Source of the DNA: Microbacterium croceum
Lineage (GTDB): Bacteria > Actinomycetota > Actinomycetes > Actinomycetales > Microbacteriaceae
Direction: 5' to 3'
DNA length: 64,000 nt
Assembly (NCBI RefSeq): GCF_023091245.1
Contig: NZ_JAHWXN010000001.1
Location: forward strand, 372,001 to 436,000
Part shown: positions 6,972-16,211 of the stretch, piece after piece
How positions within the stretch are numbered: position 1 is the stretch's first letter
Layout: every line of letters begins with the position of its first letter
Position numbers and translations under genes: made by a program
The notes under the pieces: generated by a model
What the model saw: only the letters and a program-made list of their open reading frames with translations
What the model was told of the DNA's origin: nothing
The model's database searches: none

Positions 6972-8198
6972 TCAGGCCCGCACGACCTCCTCCGACGACG
7001 GCAGCGGCGAGGTGCCGACCACGGCGGGCAGCGCCGCGAACGCCTGCGCGAGGTCGGCGATCAGGTCGTCGACGTTCTCGAGCCCGATCGACAGGCGCAG
7101 CACATCGGCGGCCGGTCGCGCCTCCGGCGGCACGGGCCGGTGAGTCAGCGCCGCCGGATGCTGGATCAGCGAATCCACACCTCCCAGCGACACCGCGTGC
7201 GTGAACAGCGTCGTCGCCGTCGTGACGGCGGATGCCGCGGCGAACCCACCCTGCATCCGCATCGCGATCATCGCGCCGGTGCCCCGCATCTGCCGCGCGA
7301 GGAGACCGTGCGGGTCGCCGTCGAGCCCCGGATAGAACACCTCGGCGACCTCGGGCCTGTCGATCAGCCACTGCACGACTCGGCGCGCGTTCTCCTGCTG
7401 CTGGCGCATCCGCACGGGCAGCGTGGTGAGCCCGCGGTGCAGCAGGTAGGCGCCGAGCGGATGCAGCAGCCCCCCGGTCACCGCCCGTACCCGGCGCAGG
7501 GCCTCGGCGGTCTCTTCGCTGCAGGCGACCACACCCGCGATCACATCGCCGTGTCCCCCCAGATACTTGGTGGCGCTGTGCAGCGACATCGCCGCGCCCA
7601 GGTCGATCGGGTTCTGCAGCACCGGGGTCGCGAAGGTGTTGTCGACGACCACGGGCACCGCGCCGGCCTGCCGCACCACGTCGGCGATGTCGGCGAGCTC
7701 GAGCGTGGGGTTGGCCGGCGTCTCCAGCACGACAAGTCCGGTGTCGGGACGGATGCTCGCCGCGACCTCATCCGGGTAGCAGTAGGTCGTCTCGACGCCG
7801 AGCAAGCCGGACCCGAGCAGGTGATCGGTACCGCCGTAGAGCGGGCGGACGGCGACCACGTGCCGCAGCCCGGTCGCCCCGGTGTGCGCGAGGATCACCG
7901 CGGTCATCGCCGCCATGCCCGACGCGAACGCCACCGACGCCTCGGCGTGCTCGAGCTCGGCGAGCGCCTCCTCGAACCGGGCGACGGTCGGGTTCCACAG
8001 CCGTGCGTAGACCATGCTGCCGTCGGCCGGTGGTCGCCCACCGGTCGCCATCGCCTCATACGAGTCGCCTCCGCGCTCGATGTCCGGCAGCGGATTCGTG
8101 GTCGACAGGTCGATCGGCAGCGCGTGGACCCCCAGACCCTCGAGGTCGGAGCGGCCGCTGTGCACGGCGACGGTGTCAGGATGCAGCGGTGCAGTCAT
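6972..8198 (-). CDS. Trans-sulfuration PLP enzyme (cystathionine gamma-synthase/lyase or methionine gamma-lyase type)
   Basis: 408 aa, the Cys/Met metabolism PLP family. Visible: YARLWNPTVARFEEALAELE near the N-terminus, FASGMAAMTA for phosphate binding, VVDNTFATP with the ring-contacting Asp, and LHSATKYLGGHGD with the Schiff-base Lys. Members make or break C-S bonds of cystathionine, homocysteine or methionine; sequence alone does not separate the activities. It is divergent from an Lrp/AsnC regulator (8311) across an AT-rich gap, the usual arrangement for amino-acid-responsive control, so degradation or interconversion of a sulfur amino acid is plausible. Confidence 0.85.
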   Translation of the reverse strand: MTAPLHPDTVAVHSGRSDLEGLGVHALPIDLSTTNPLPDIERGGDSYEAMATGGRPPADGSMVYARLWNPTVARFEEALAELEHAEASVAFASGMAAMTAVILAHTGATGLRHVVAVRPLYGGTDHLLGSGLLGVETTYCYPDEVAASIRPDTGLVVLETPANPTLELADIADVVRQAGAVPVVVDNTFATPVLQNPIDLGAAMSLHSATKYLGGHGDVIAGVVACSEETAEALRRVRAVTGGLLHPLGAYLLHRGLTTLPVRMRQQQENARRVVQWLIDRPEVAEVFYPGLDGDPHGLLARQMRGTGAMIAMRMQGGFAAASAVTTATTLFTHAVSLGGVDSLIQHPAALTHRPVPPEARPAADVLRLSIGLENVDDLIADLAQAFAALPAVVGTSPLPSSEEVVRA

Positions 8199-8227
8199 GC
8201 CTCCACGTTGCCGGAATCTCGGTTTCA

Positions 8228-8295
8228 GTGCAGAGAATCGACAGTATTCGCCAGTGAAGAGCCGCATCTCGCTATTCTGAGCAATATTCGACATC
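8228..8295. promoter_or_regulatory. AT-rich divergent promoter region, possible Lrp sites
   Basis: The 100-bp gap between the PLP enzyme and the Lrp-type gene is far less GC-rich than its flanks. TATTC recurs at 8245, 8273 and 8285, with TATTCG at 8245 and 8285 exactly 40 bp apart. Spaced AT-rich sites suit an Lrp/AsnC octamer. Binding is inferred only. Confidence 0.4.
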
Positions 8296-8310
8296 CGAGG
8301 AGGGATGACA

Positions 8311-8829
8311 TTGGCGAAAGCGCAAGGCACGCCGCTCGACGAGATCGACCTCGAACTCCTGGCCGTCCTCACCCACGACGCGGACATCACGAACAAGGCA
8401 CTCGCCCACCGCCTGAACCTCGCGGAATCGACCTGCGCGCACCGCGTGCGGTCGCTGCGCGAGCGCGGAGTCATCCGCGACACCCGCATCCGTCTCGATG
8501 AGGCCGCCGTCGGCTTCCCGCTGCAGGCGATCATCAAGGTGCGTCTCGCGAACCACACCGGGCAGAAGGTCACCGCGCTCTTCGACGCGCTCGCGAACAT
8601 TCCGCGCGTGCTGCAGGTGTTCCACGTCGCCGGGGTCGACGACTTCCTCGTGCACGTGGCGGTGCAGGATGCCACGGCGCTGCGTGACATCGTGCTCGAG
8701 CACATCACCGTGCACTCGGTCGTGCGCGGCACCGAGACGCAGCTGGTGTTCGAGCTGCGCGACGGCGTCGGCCTGCTCCCCCGCTACGTGCGGGAGGATG
8801 GACTGCACGCCAGCAAGGGAGCATCATGA
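8311..8829 (+). CDS. Lrp/AsnC-family transcriptional regulator
   Basis: 172 aa. N-terminal HTH at about 10-60 (LDEIDLELLAVL, then NKALAHRLNLAESTCAHRVRSLRERGVI), followed by the RAM ligand/oligomer domain (VTALFDALANIPRVLQVFHVAGVDDFLVHVAVQD is its core, given here in part). AGGAGG at 8298-8303 sits one base from ATG 8305 but seven from TTG 8311, so TTG is the better start; ATG 8305 would add two residues. Its stop overlaps the next gene by 4 bp. It is probably an amino-acid-sensing regulator of the divergent PLP enzyme and of its own operon. Confidence 0.87.
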   Translation: MAKAQGTPLDEIDLELLAVLTHDADITNKALAHRLNLAESTCAHRVRSLRERGVIRDTRIRLDEAAVGFPLQAIIKVRLANHTGQKVTALFDALANIPRVLQVFHVAGVDDFLVHVAVQDATALRDIVLEHITVHSVVRGTETQLVFELRDGVGLLPRYVREDGLHASKGAS

Positions 8830-10535
8830 GCCGCAGTGCCACCGCCGCCACGCACACCGTCCGCGAGATGCGCGACTTCCTGTTCGCGCACGCGACCGAC
8901 TACGCCGCCGCGCGTGCCGGATTCGCATGGCCGCAGGTCGATGAGTTCAACTTCGCGCTCGAGTGGTTCGACGTCGTCGCTGCCGAGAACCCCGACCGCC
9001 CCGCCGTGCAGATCGTGTCGGCCGACCTGAGCCTGCGCGCCTGGACCTATGGCGAGCTCTCCGCCCGCTCCGACCAGGTCGCCTCGTGGCTGACAGGCCT
9101 CGGCATCCGCCGCGGCGACCACGTGATCGTGATGCTCGGCAACACGATCGAGCTGTGGGAGGTCATGCTCGCGATCACCAAGATCGGCGCGGTGTCGATC
9201 CCGACCTCGACCCTGCTCTCGGCATCCGACCTCGCGTATCGCATCGAGCACGGGCGCGCCCGCGCCGTGGTGACGCTGGGGTCGCTGAGTGACCGGCTGA
9301 CGGGCATCGACGACGCCATCCTGCGCATCGGCGTCGGCGAGGGCACCCCCTCCGACTGGGTGCGGTTCGCGGATGCGGCGAGCGCCCCGACGACGTTCGA
9401 GCCCGACGGGCCGACTCCCGCCACCGACACCGCGCTGCTCTACTTCACCTCCGGCACGACCAACCGTCCGAAGCTCGTGCAGCACACGCACGTCTCCTAC
9501 CCGGTCGGCCATCTGTCGACCATGTGGTGGCTCGGCGTGCGCCCCGACGACGTGCACCTCAACATCTCATCGCCCGGATGGGCGAAGCACGCCTGGTCGA
9601 GCTTCTACTCGCCGTTCCTCGCCGAGGCGACCGTGTTCGTCTACAACTACGAGCGCTTCGACGCGAACACGCTCATGCAGGTCATGGACACCCACCACGT
9701 CTCGACGTTCTGCGCCCCGCCGACCGTGTGGCGGATGCTGATCCAGGCCGACCTCAGCCGCCTCACTCACCCGCCGCGCGAGCTCGTGGGCGCGGGAGAG
9801 CCGCTCAACCCCGAGGTCATCGACCGCGTGCGCGACGCCTGGGACGGCACGATCCGCGACGGCTTCGGCCAGACCGAGATGACCGCATGCATCGGCAACT
9901 CCCCCGGTCAGGCGGTGAAGGTCGGCTCGATGGGCCGCCCGCTGCCCGGCTACCCTGTGGTGCTGCTCGACCCGGTGACCGGTGCGGTGGTCGACAGGGA
10001 AGGCGAGATCGCGCTCGACCTGGCCGATGCGCCCCTCGGCCTGATGGCGGGGTACTACGACGATCCGGAGAAGACCGCGGAATCCCGCGTCGGCGGCTAT
10101 CACCACACCGGTGACATCGCTTCTCGCGACGCGGACGGCTACCTGACCTACATCGGTCGTGCCGACGACGTGTTCAAGGCCTCGGACTACAAGATCTCGC
10201 CGTTCGAGCTCGAGTCCGTGCTGCTCGAGCACGAGCTCGTGATCGAGGCGGCCGTGATCCCGAGCCCCGACCCCACGCGACTCTCGGTACCGAAGGCGTA
10301 CGTGTGCCTGCATCCCGATGCCACCGCCGACGAAGCCGAGGCCGCCCGCTTGATCTTCGCCTTCGCGCATGACCGACTGTCGTCGCACCTGTGGGTGCGC
10401 ATCATCGAGTTCGTGCCCGAGCTGCCCAAGACCATCTCGGGCAAGATCCGCCGGGTCGAACTGCGCGCCCGCGAGGCTGCTCGGGTGGACTCCGGCGACG
10501 ACGCCGGTCAGCACCGCGACCGCGACTACCGCTGA
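8826..10535 (+). CDS. AMP-forming acyl-CoA synthetase, medium-chain type
   Basis: 569 aa, ANL superfamily. Motifs in order: LLYFTSGTTNRPK (phosphate loop), DGFGQTEMT (A5), HTGDIASRDADGYLTYIGR (A7-A8 hinge), FKASDYKISPFELES, and PKTISGKIRR with the catalytic Lys near the end. It activates a carboxylic acid to acyl-AMP and then acyl-CoA. Architecture resembles the MACS/acetyl-CoA-synthetase-like group; the substrate is unknown. It overlaps the Lrp gene by ATGA. Given its company, a keto or branched acid from amino-acid breakdown would fit, but this is a guess. Confidence 0.88.
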   Translation: MSRSATAATHTVREMRDFLFAHATDYAAARAGFAWPQVDEFNFALEWFDVVAAENPDRPAVQIVSADLSLRAWTYGELSARSDQVASWLTGLGIRRGDHVIVMLGNTIELWEVMLAITKIGAVSIPTSTLLSASDLAYRIEHGRARAVVTLGSLSDRLTGIDDAILRIGVGEGTPSDWVRFADAASAPTTFEPDGPTPATDTALLYFTSGTTNRPKLVQHTHVSYPVGHLSTMWWLGVRPDDVHLNISSPGWAKHAWSSFYSPFLAEATVFVYNYERFDANTLMQVMDTHHVSTFCAPPTVWRMLIQADLSRLTHPPRELVGAGEPLNPEVIDRVRDAWDGTIRDGFGQTEMTACIGNSPGQAVKVGSMGRPLPGYPVVLLDPVTGAVVDREGEIALDLADAPLGLMAGYYDDPEKTAESRVGGYHHTGDIASRDADGYLTYIGRADDVFKASDYKISPFELESVLLEHELVIEAAVIPSPDPTRLSVPKAYVCLHPDATADEAEAARLIFAFAHDRLSSHLWVRIIEFVPELPKTISGKIRRVELRAREAARVDSGDDAGQHRDRDYR

Positions 10536-10597
10536 GCCCCCCTCTTCTCCTCTCAAGAACGGCGAGGCCGGGCAGCCGGACTCCCGCGAGCACGCCA

Positions 10598-10637
10598 GAG
10601 CTCCTCACAGGTACCCGCGCCTGTGAGGAGTTCTGAA
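10598..10637. terminator. Hairpin between convergent genes, a family-2 inverted repeat
   Basis: CTCCTCACAGG (10601-10611) pairs exactly with CCTGTGAGGAG (10620-10630) around an 8-base loop. It continues into AGTTCTGAAC, matching the arm GTTCANAACTCCTCA of the repeats at 16047 and 54134. Located between convergent genes, it may end transcription both ways, though it has no T-tract. Confidence 0.6.
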
Positions 10638-10653
10638 CGGGCGACGACCGCGC

Positions 10654-11055
10654 TCAGCGCGTCGAGACGATCGGAATCGCCGACGTCACCGGCGACGACT
10701 TCACCGTCGACACGACCGGGGCCCCCACGGCCACCGGAGCCGTGACCGGTCGACGCGACGGGCGTCCGCCGTCGGCGACGTTCACGATCGCGCGCGCCAC
10801 GCCCCCGAGCACCAGCATCGCGGCGAGCGCCGCCACCGAAGCGATCAGCGGCAGCCACTGGTTCGCGAACGATGCGGTCAGACTCAGCAGCGCGAACGGG
10901 ATCCACAGCCCCACTGCGCCACCGATGAGCCCCCCGGCCCCTCGCATGATCGCTATCCCCGCAACGATCGCGCACAGCGCCGCCAACGCGGCACCGACGA
11001 CGCCGATCGGCACCAACACAGCGGCCAGTTCATTAGCCACTCTCAATGTCGTCAT
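10654..11055 (-). CDS. Small membrane protein of unknown function
   Basis: 133 aa. Three or four hydrophobic helices span about residues 7-95 (LVPIGVVGAALAALCAIVAG, LIGGAVGLWIPFALL, LPLIASVAALAAMLVLGGVA), followed by a Ser/Thr/Val/Pro-rich hydrophilic tail of about 35 residues ending in STR. No enzymatic or transport motif is seen. It is on the same strand as, and downstream of, the MATE gene (128-bp gap), so the two may share a transcript. Confidence 0.7.
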   Translation of the reverse strand: MTTLRVANELAAVLVPIGVVGAALAALCAIVAGIAIMRGAGGLIGGAVGLWIPFALLSLTASFANQWLPLIASVAALAAMLVLGGVARAIVNVADGGRPSRRPVTAPVAVGAPVVSTVKSSPVTSAIPIVSTR

Positions 11056-11183
11056 GATGACCCCCCGGTCTGCGGAACATCCGCTACTTCACACTATGAA
11101 AGTGTCCGCGATAAGCCATCCGTCTCCAGTGCGACACGCATCATCCTGCAGGAGGATCTTTCTCGCGCGGCCCGCGGACGGCG

Positions 11184-12680
11184 TCAGCGGCGGGCGCTGC
11201 GCTTCGGCCGGGTGAACCGCAGACGCCGCAGACGCGAGGAGCGGATCACCGGCACCGACTGCGTGATCACGGCGTCCACGACCATCGAGCCGTCGGTCGG
11301 CCCCACGATCGCGATCGCCGAGGTCTCGGTCGCATCGATCGGATCCACAGGCAGGCGCCCGAGCGCCCGGTGCGCGCGCACGTACGCGGGCACCAGGAGC
11401 ACGATCGCCCCGACCCACGCCAAGGGGTTGCTGAGAGCGACGCCCGTGAAACCGATGGCCGCCCCGAGCACCACAGCCGCGCCCACGCGCATCACGAGCT
11501 CGATCACGCCGGTCACCGTGGGCACCAGCGTGTGGCCGAGTCCCTGCAGAGCGCCGCGGAGCACGAACAGCATGCCGAGCGCCCAGTAGCCGCATCCGTT
11601 CACGATCAGCATGAGGTGCGCGAGCTCGACGACATCGTCGGAGCCGTCGCCGATGAACAACCGCACCATGGGGGCGCCGAACGCGATGAGCAGACCACCC
11701 AGCACGAGGCCGGCGACGATCGCCATCCACGTCGCCTCGACCACGCCTCGACGGATGCGGTCGGGGCGGCGTCCGCCGTGATTCTGCGCTGCGTACATCG
11801 AGACCGCGAGGCCGAGGGAGGACAGCAGCGCGACGGCGAGGCTGTCGACGCGGGATCCTGTCGTGTACGCGGCTACCGCGTCGGCGCCCAGGGTGTTCAG
11901 CGCCACCTGCACGGTGAGCGTGCCGATCGCGATGATCGAGGCCTGGAAGCCCATGGGCAGTCCGAGACGCAGGTGTTCGGCGAGATCGGCGCGGGTGATG
12001 CGCCAGTCGGCCCGGCGCAGGTGCAGCATCGGGAGGCGGCGGCGCACGAACTCCAGGCACAGCACGACCGACACGGCCTGGGCGATCACGGTCGCGAGTG
12101 CGGCGCCGCCGACGCCCCACTCCAGGGGACCGACCATGAGCACCACGAGTCCGACGTTCAGCGCGCACGACACCGTGAGGAACACCAGCGGGGTGCGTGA
12201 ATCACCGATCGCGCGGATGATCGCCGAGAGGTAGTTGAAGAACATCGTGGCGCCGGCGCCGAGGAAGCTGATCTGCGTGAACACGGTGGCCTCGGCCATG
12301 AGCTCGGGAGGCGTCTGGAGCACCGCCAGCAGAGGTTCGGCGATCAGCGGCGCACCGATCATGAGCACGACGCTGGTGATGGCGCTGAGGACCACGCCCG
12401 TGGCGACGGAGCGGCGCACGGCATCGTCATCACGAGCCCCGAAGGCCTGAGCGATCGGGATCGCGAAACCGCTGGTCAATCCCCAGGCGAAGCCGAGCAG
12501 CAGGAACAGCAGCGCCCCGGTGGCGCCGACGGCGGCCAGGGAGTCCACACCGAGATGCCGGCCCACGACGATGGCGTCGGCGAACTGGTACAGCTGCTGC
12601 ACGACGTTGCCGAGCAGGAGCGGGACGGAGAAGGCAAGGATGACACGCCACGGACGGCCCGTGGTGAGGGAGGTGGCCAT
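11184..12680 (-). CDS. MATE-family efflux transporter
   Basis: 498 aa with about twelve membrane helices in two homologous halves (DinF/NorM-like). The first half begins WRVILAFSVPLLLGNVVQQLYQFADAIVVG, characteristic of the family; repeat motifs AIGDSRTPL and ALQGLGHTL occur at matching places in the two halves. A basic cytoplasmic tail of about 45 residues ends in PKRSARR. Such proteins export cationic drugs or metabolites using Na+ or H+ gradients. The substrate is unknown, and no adjacent regulator suggests one. Confidence 0.9.
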   Translation of the reverse strand: MATSLTTGRPWRVILAFSVPLLLGNVVQQLYQFADAIVVGRHLGVDSLAAVGATGALLFLLLGFAWGLTSGFAIPIAQAFGARDDDAVRRSVATGVVLSAITSVVLMIGAPLIAEPLLAVLQTPPELMAEATVFTQISFLGAGATMFFNYLSAIIRAIGDSRTPLVFLTVSCALNVGLVVLMVGPLEWGVGGAALATVIAQAVSVVLCLEFVRRRLPMLHLRRADWRITRADLAEHLRLGLPMGFQASIIAIGTLTVQVALNTLGADAVAAYTTGSRVDSLAVALLSSLGLAVSMYAAQNHGGRRPDRIRRGVVEATWMAIVAGLVLGGLLIAFGAPMVRLFIGDGSDDVVELAHLMLIVNGCGYWALGMLFVLRGALQGLGHTLVPTVTGVIELVMRVGAAVVLGAAIGFTGVALSNPLAWVGAIVLLVPAYVRAHRALGRLPVDPIDATETSAIAIVGPTDGSMVVDAVITQSVPVIRSSRLRRLRFTRPKRSARR

Positions 12681-12837
12681 GAAGGTGAGCTCGCAGGACT
12701 GGAGTGCGGATCGGGGGGAGGCACCAGCTTATCGAATCGATTCGGCCCCTGTCATCCACTGGTTTTCACGCAGGGCACCCCGGCCGCGGAAGAGGCACCG
12801 TCCCTGCGGGGAAGGTGCCTCTCTGCCACCGGAGCGA

Positions 12838-13269
12838 TCAGGCGACAGCGGGGGCCGTGGCCGGCGCGGTCAGGCGCGTGCGCAAGGCGAGGAAGAGCAG
12901 GATCATCCCGGCGGTGAGGAGCATGTGGCCGAGCCCGGCGATGCCGGCGATCATCTTCGACGACTCCAGCCCCAGCACCGTGAGGCACCCATGCCAGACC
13001 ATCATCGCGGAGGTCAGGACGAGACCGGCGATGTACGTCCAGAAGAACCAGCCGAACAGGCGGCTCTGCGACAGCGCGAACTGCTTCTCGAGCAGCAGCA
13101 CGATCAGCAGCACGACGAAGCCGAGCGTGAGCAGGTGCGTGTGCACCAGCCCCAGCTGCGTCGATGCCCCCTCGGGGAAGTCGTTGAGCTTGGTGAACTC
13201 GCGGTAGAAGAGCCCGGAGGCGACCCCGGCCACCATGGAGGCGAACGCGGCGTAGAACAATCTGCGCAT
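12838..13269 (-). CDS. DUF2871 membrane protein
   Basis: 143 aa with four membrane helices. It carries the family's conserved STQLGLVHTHLLTLGF segment with two His, and later WHGCLTVLG and LGHMLLTAGMILLF. The several His in or near helices suggest cofactor or metal contact, but the function of DUF2871 is not known to me. GAAAGGA precedes the ATG with good spacing. It lies 92 bp downstream of the NarL-type response regulator on the same strand, so it could be a target or co-transcribed. Confidence 0.85.
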   Translation of the reverse strand: MRRLFYAAFASMVAGVASGLFYREFTKLNDFPEGASTQLGLVHTHLLTLGFVVLLIVLLLEKQFALSQSRLFGWFFWTYIAGLVLTSAMMVWHGCLTVLGLESSKMIAGIAGLGHMLLTAGMILLFLALRTRLTAPATAPAVA

Positions 13270-13361
13270 CAGATTCCTTTCGATCTGATTCCAGCCTCGG
13301 CGTCGACGCCGGATCGGGGATCCATCGAACGGTGGAGATGCGGATGCAGACGCCGGTGCCG

Positions 13362-13985
13362 TCAGATCAGGCCGGACTCGCGGGCGATCGCGAGCGCCCG
13401 CGCCCGACTGTCGGCACCCAGCTTCTCGAACACGTGCACCAGATGCGTCTTGACCGTGGCCTCGGTGACGAAGAGGGTCTTCGCGATCTCGCGGTTCGAC
13501 GAACCGGTGTCGAGCAGACGCAGCACATCGAGCTCGCGCTCGGTGAGCCGCACCCGCGGCGCCCTCATGACCTGCACGACCCGTTCGCTCAGTTCCGGCG
13601 TCAGCACGAGCCCTCCCGCCGCAGCCTGCCGGACGGCGCGGACGATGTCTTCGGGGGCGATGTCCTTCAGCAGGTATCCCGCCGCTCCGGCCTCGATCGC
13701 CCCGAGTATCTCCGCATCCCGATCGAACGTCGTGAGGATGATGACGGCAGGGGCCGGGTCCTGCGCCCGCAGTGCTGCGGTCGTCTGCACACCGTTCATC
13801 CCCTCACCCAGGCGCAGGTCGCACAGGACGACGTCGGGGTGCAGGTGCCGGGCCAGCGCGACGGCCTCCTCCCCCGAGGCTGCCTCACCGACCACGTCGA
13901 TGTCGTCGCGTCGGTCGAACAGCGAGCGCACGCCCGCGCGGACGATCGGATGGTCGTCGTCGAGCAGCACGGTCAGGGCGGTCAT
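13362..13985 (-). CDS. NarL/LuxR-family response regulator
   Basis: 207 aa. Receiver domain at about 1-120: acidic pocket LLDDDHP, phospho-acceptor Asp in VVLCDLRLGE, switch Thr in ILTTFD and Lys in LLKD. C-terminal LuxR HTH at about 145-205 (LTERELDVLRLL, NREIAKTLFVTEATVKTHL). Start ATG 13985 overlaps the stop of the histidine kinase gene by 4 bp, so it is the cognate partner. This kinase/regulator layout is typical of actinobacterial DesK/LiaS-like pairs; the signal and targets are unknown. Confidence 0.92.
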   Translation of the reverse strand: MTALTVLLDDDHPIVRAGVRSLFDRRDDIDVVGEAASGEEAVALARHLHPDVVLCDLRLGEGMNGVQTTAALRAQDPAPAVIILTTFDRDAEILGAIEAGAAGYLLKDIAPEDIVRAVRQAAAGGLVLTPELSERVVQVMRAPRVRLTERELDVLRLLDTGSSNREIAKTLFVTEATVKTHLVHVFEKLGADSRARALAIARESGLI

Positions 13986-15268
13986 CCGCTGACCCCGTCC
14001 GCAGCGGCCCGCACGGCCGGGATGCCGCCCAGCGGGAGATGAGCCGAAAGAGCGGTCCCGTCGCCCGGAGCGCTCTCGACATCGAGCCCTCCGCCGAGCT
14101 CGCGCAGCCGCGCCCGCATCGAGCGCAGTCCGTAGCCCCCGCCGTCCGATCCGACACCACCGCGGGCGGCCCACCGGGTGGCGTCGAAGCCCCTCCCGTC
14201 GTCGACGATGTCGAGACGCACGGTCTCCCCGGCATCGGCCAGTGTGACGACCACCCGCGATGCGCCCGCGTGGGACCGCACGTTCGCCAGCGCCGACTGG
14301 GCCGTGCGCAACAGCGCGACCTCGGCGTCGAGCCCCAGCGACGGCAGCTGTTCGTCCGCATGCAGGGTCGTCTCGATCCCCGTCTCATCGGCGAGCCGTT
14401 CGAGCATCCTCTCGAGAGCATCCCCGAGAGCGGTCGCCTCGAGCTCGGCGGGCATGAGCGCGTTCACGATGCGCCGGGCGTCGGCCATCCCCTCGGCGGC
14501 GAGCGCCCCGATCTGCTCGAGCGTCTTTCGCGGAGGAGAATCCCCGCTCAGCTCGACGCCCGAACGCGCCAGCATCCCGATGGAGGACAGGCTCTGCGCC
14601 ACGGTGTCATGGATGTCACGGGAGACGCGCGTGCGCTCGGCGCTCGCCCCGGATTCGCGCTGCGTGCGCGCGAGCTCATCCTGCAGCGCCGCCATCTCCT
14701 CCTGGGTCGCGACGAGCGACGCGATCAGGCGTCGACGTTCCCGCCCGTCGCGGACCAGCTCGAGATACCCGCGCGAGATGCCGAGCGCGAAGACTCCGCC
14801 GACGAGGGGGCCGATCACGTTCGCATAGCTCGTGGTGCCGGTGTGCGCCAGCGGCGCGATGATGACCACAGCGAGGATCACGGCGCTGAGCGGCACCGCC
14901 CCGCGCATCTGCATCACGAAGCCGGCGAGCAGCCACAGCGAGAAGGCGAGCCAGATGAACTCCGGGGAGAGGGCGACCGCGCCGAGCCAGATCGCGGTCA
15001 GCCCGAGCAACCACCCGGTGGCGAGGCGTCGATCGTCGGTGCGTTCGCTCAGCAGCAGTCCCCCGCCGTACCACCCGGCGAAGACCAGCGAGACAGCGAC
15101 GACGATCGGAAGAGGGATGCCATCGGATGCCGCGCGCACCGCGCCGATCACCACGAGCACGGCGGTGATGACAGCCTGTCCGATGCGGATCGATCCCACC
15201 AGGCTCGCCCAGGTCCGGGCCGGCCGGGCCACGGCGGCGGCAGCGCGGGGCGGTTCGAACGACGACAT
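13982..15268 (-). CDS. Sensor histidine kinase (HisKA_3/NarL type)
   Basis: 428 aa from ATG 15268 (ATG 15307 would give 441; neither has a clear ribosome binding site). Six or so N-terminal membrane helices occupy about 20-190, a coiled segment follows, then the dimerisation helix with RVSRDIHDTVAQSL, whose His is the phospho-acceptor, and a HATPase_c domain with the N-box ALANVRSHAGAS, DDGRGFD and GGYGLRSMRARL. It autophosphorylates on ATP and passes phosphate to the regulator encoded just downstream. No periplasmic sensor domain is evident, so the signal is probably membrane-borne. Confidence 0.88.
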   Translation of the reverse strand: MSSFEPPRAAAAVARPARTWASLVGSIRIGQAVITAVLVVIGAVRAASDGIPLPIVVAVSLVFAGWYGGGLLLSERTDDRRLATGWLLGLTAIWLGAVALSPEFIWLAFSLWLLAGFVMQMRGAVPLSAVILAVVIIAPLAHTGTTSYANVIGPLVGGVFALGISRGYLELVRDGRERRRLIASLVATQEEMAALQDELARTQRESGASAERTRVSRDIHDTVAQSLSSIGMLARSGVELSGDSPPRKTLEQIGALAAEGMADARRIVNALMPAELEATALGDALERMLERLADETGIETTLHADEQLPSLGLDAEVALLRTAQSALANVRSHAGASRVVVTLADAGETVRLDIVDDGRGFDATRWAARGGVGSDGGGYGLRSMRARLRELGGGLDVESAPGDGTALSAHLPLGGIPAVRAAADGVSG

Positions 15269-15360
15269 CCTCACATTCTTGCGCCGACGGCTGACGTGCG
15301 CCTCCATCGTTCGACCGATCCGGGGCGGACTGCTGACGGTGCGCGGATATCCTGAGGCGG

Positions 15361-16014
15361 ATGACCTCCGCCCGCACGTACCCCGCGACGATCGCGACGC
15401 CGGTCGAGCACGAGATCAGCATCCGCAAGTCGCGCTTCCTCACGCGCATCGAACCGGTCGGTTCGGTCGAGGAGGCGGAGGCCGTGATCGCCGGCATCCG
15501 CAAGCGCGCCTGGGATGCGAACCACAACTGCACCGCGATGGTCACCGGACTCCTCGGCGATCAGGCCCGGTCCTCGGATGACGGCGAGCCATCGGGCACG
15601 GCAGGTGTGCCGATGCTCGAGGTGCTGCGCCGACGCGAGCTGACGGATGTCGTCACGGTGGTCACGCGGTACTTCGGCGGGGTGAAGCTCGGCGCGGGTG
15701 GCCTCGTGCGGGCGTACTCCTCGGCGGTGTCCGAGACGCTCGACCTCGCCGCGCTCGTGCGTCGGGCGGCTCTCACGCAGGTGCGCATCGACGTGGCGCA
15801 CGCGGATGCCGGCCGCTACGACAACCTGCTGCGCGACTGGGCTGCGCACCACGGGGCGACGCTGGGCGAGCCGCAGTACGCGACCCTCGCCACCCTGGAG
15901 CTCTGGGTGCCGGAGTCTGAGATCGCGCGGTTGACGGATGAGCTCGCCGCGGCATCCGCCGGCGCCGTCATGCCCGTGATCGGCGCCGAGCGCATCGTCG
16001 ACGTGCCGGACTGA
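15361..16014 (+). CDS. YigZ/IMPACT-family protein
   Basis: 217 aa. The N-terminal UPF0029 domain holds the family signature SSDDGEPSGTAGVPML, followed by TRYFGGVKLGAGGLVRAYS; the C-terminal DUF1949 domain has a ferredoxin-like fold. The eukaryotic IMPACT protein binds GCN1 and bacterial YigZ binds nucleic acid weakly; a precise role is not known. TATCCT (15348-15353) lies seven bases before ATG 15361, consistent with a leaderless transcript. Divergent from the sensor kinase gene. Confidence 0.9.
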   Translation: MTSARTYPATIATPVEHEISIRKSRFLTRIEPVGSVEEAEAVIAGIRKRAWDANHNCTAMVTGLLGDQARSSDDGEPSGTAGVPMLEVLRRRELTDVVTVVTRYFGGVKLGAGGLVRAYSSAVSETLDLAALVRRAALTQVRIDVAHADAGRYDNLLRDWAAHHGATLGEPQYATLATLELWVPESEIARLTDELAAASAGAVMPVIGAERIVDVPD

Positions 16015-16046
16015 GCGCCGCCGTCGCCGCGGCAGTTGCGGTCGCC

Positions 16047-16144
16047 GTTCACAACTCAGGAAGAACTGTCGCCCCCGCGACCGAGAACCCCGGAATGACG
16101 CGGGTCCGCAGTGCCGATGCTGCGGTTCTTCCGGAGTTATGAAC
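16047..16144. repeat. Family-2 inverted repeat, copy B
   Basis: GTTCACAACTCAGGAAGAAC (16047-16066) faces GTTCTTCCGGAGTTATGAAC (16125-16144), which gives 18 of 20 paired bases across a 58-bp spacer. It lies in the 197-bp gap between two forward genes and shares its arm sequence with the repeats at 10598 and 54134. Confidence 0.8.
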
Positions 16145-16211
16145 GCCCGCCTCCGGCGAACCCACACGCCAGGGCGGATATCCTGGATGCCGCGAACCTG
16201 GAAGGAGAGCG

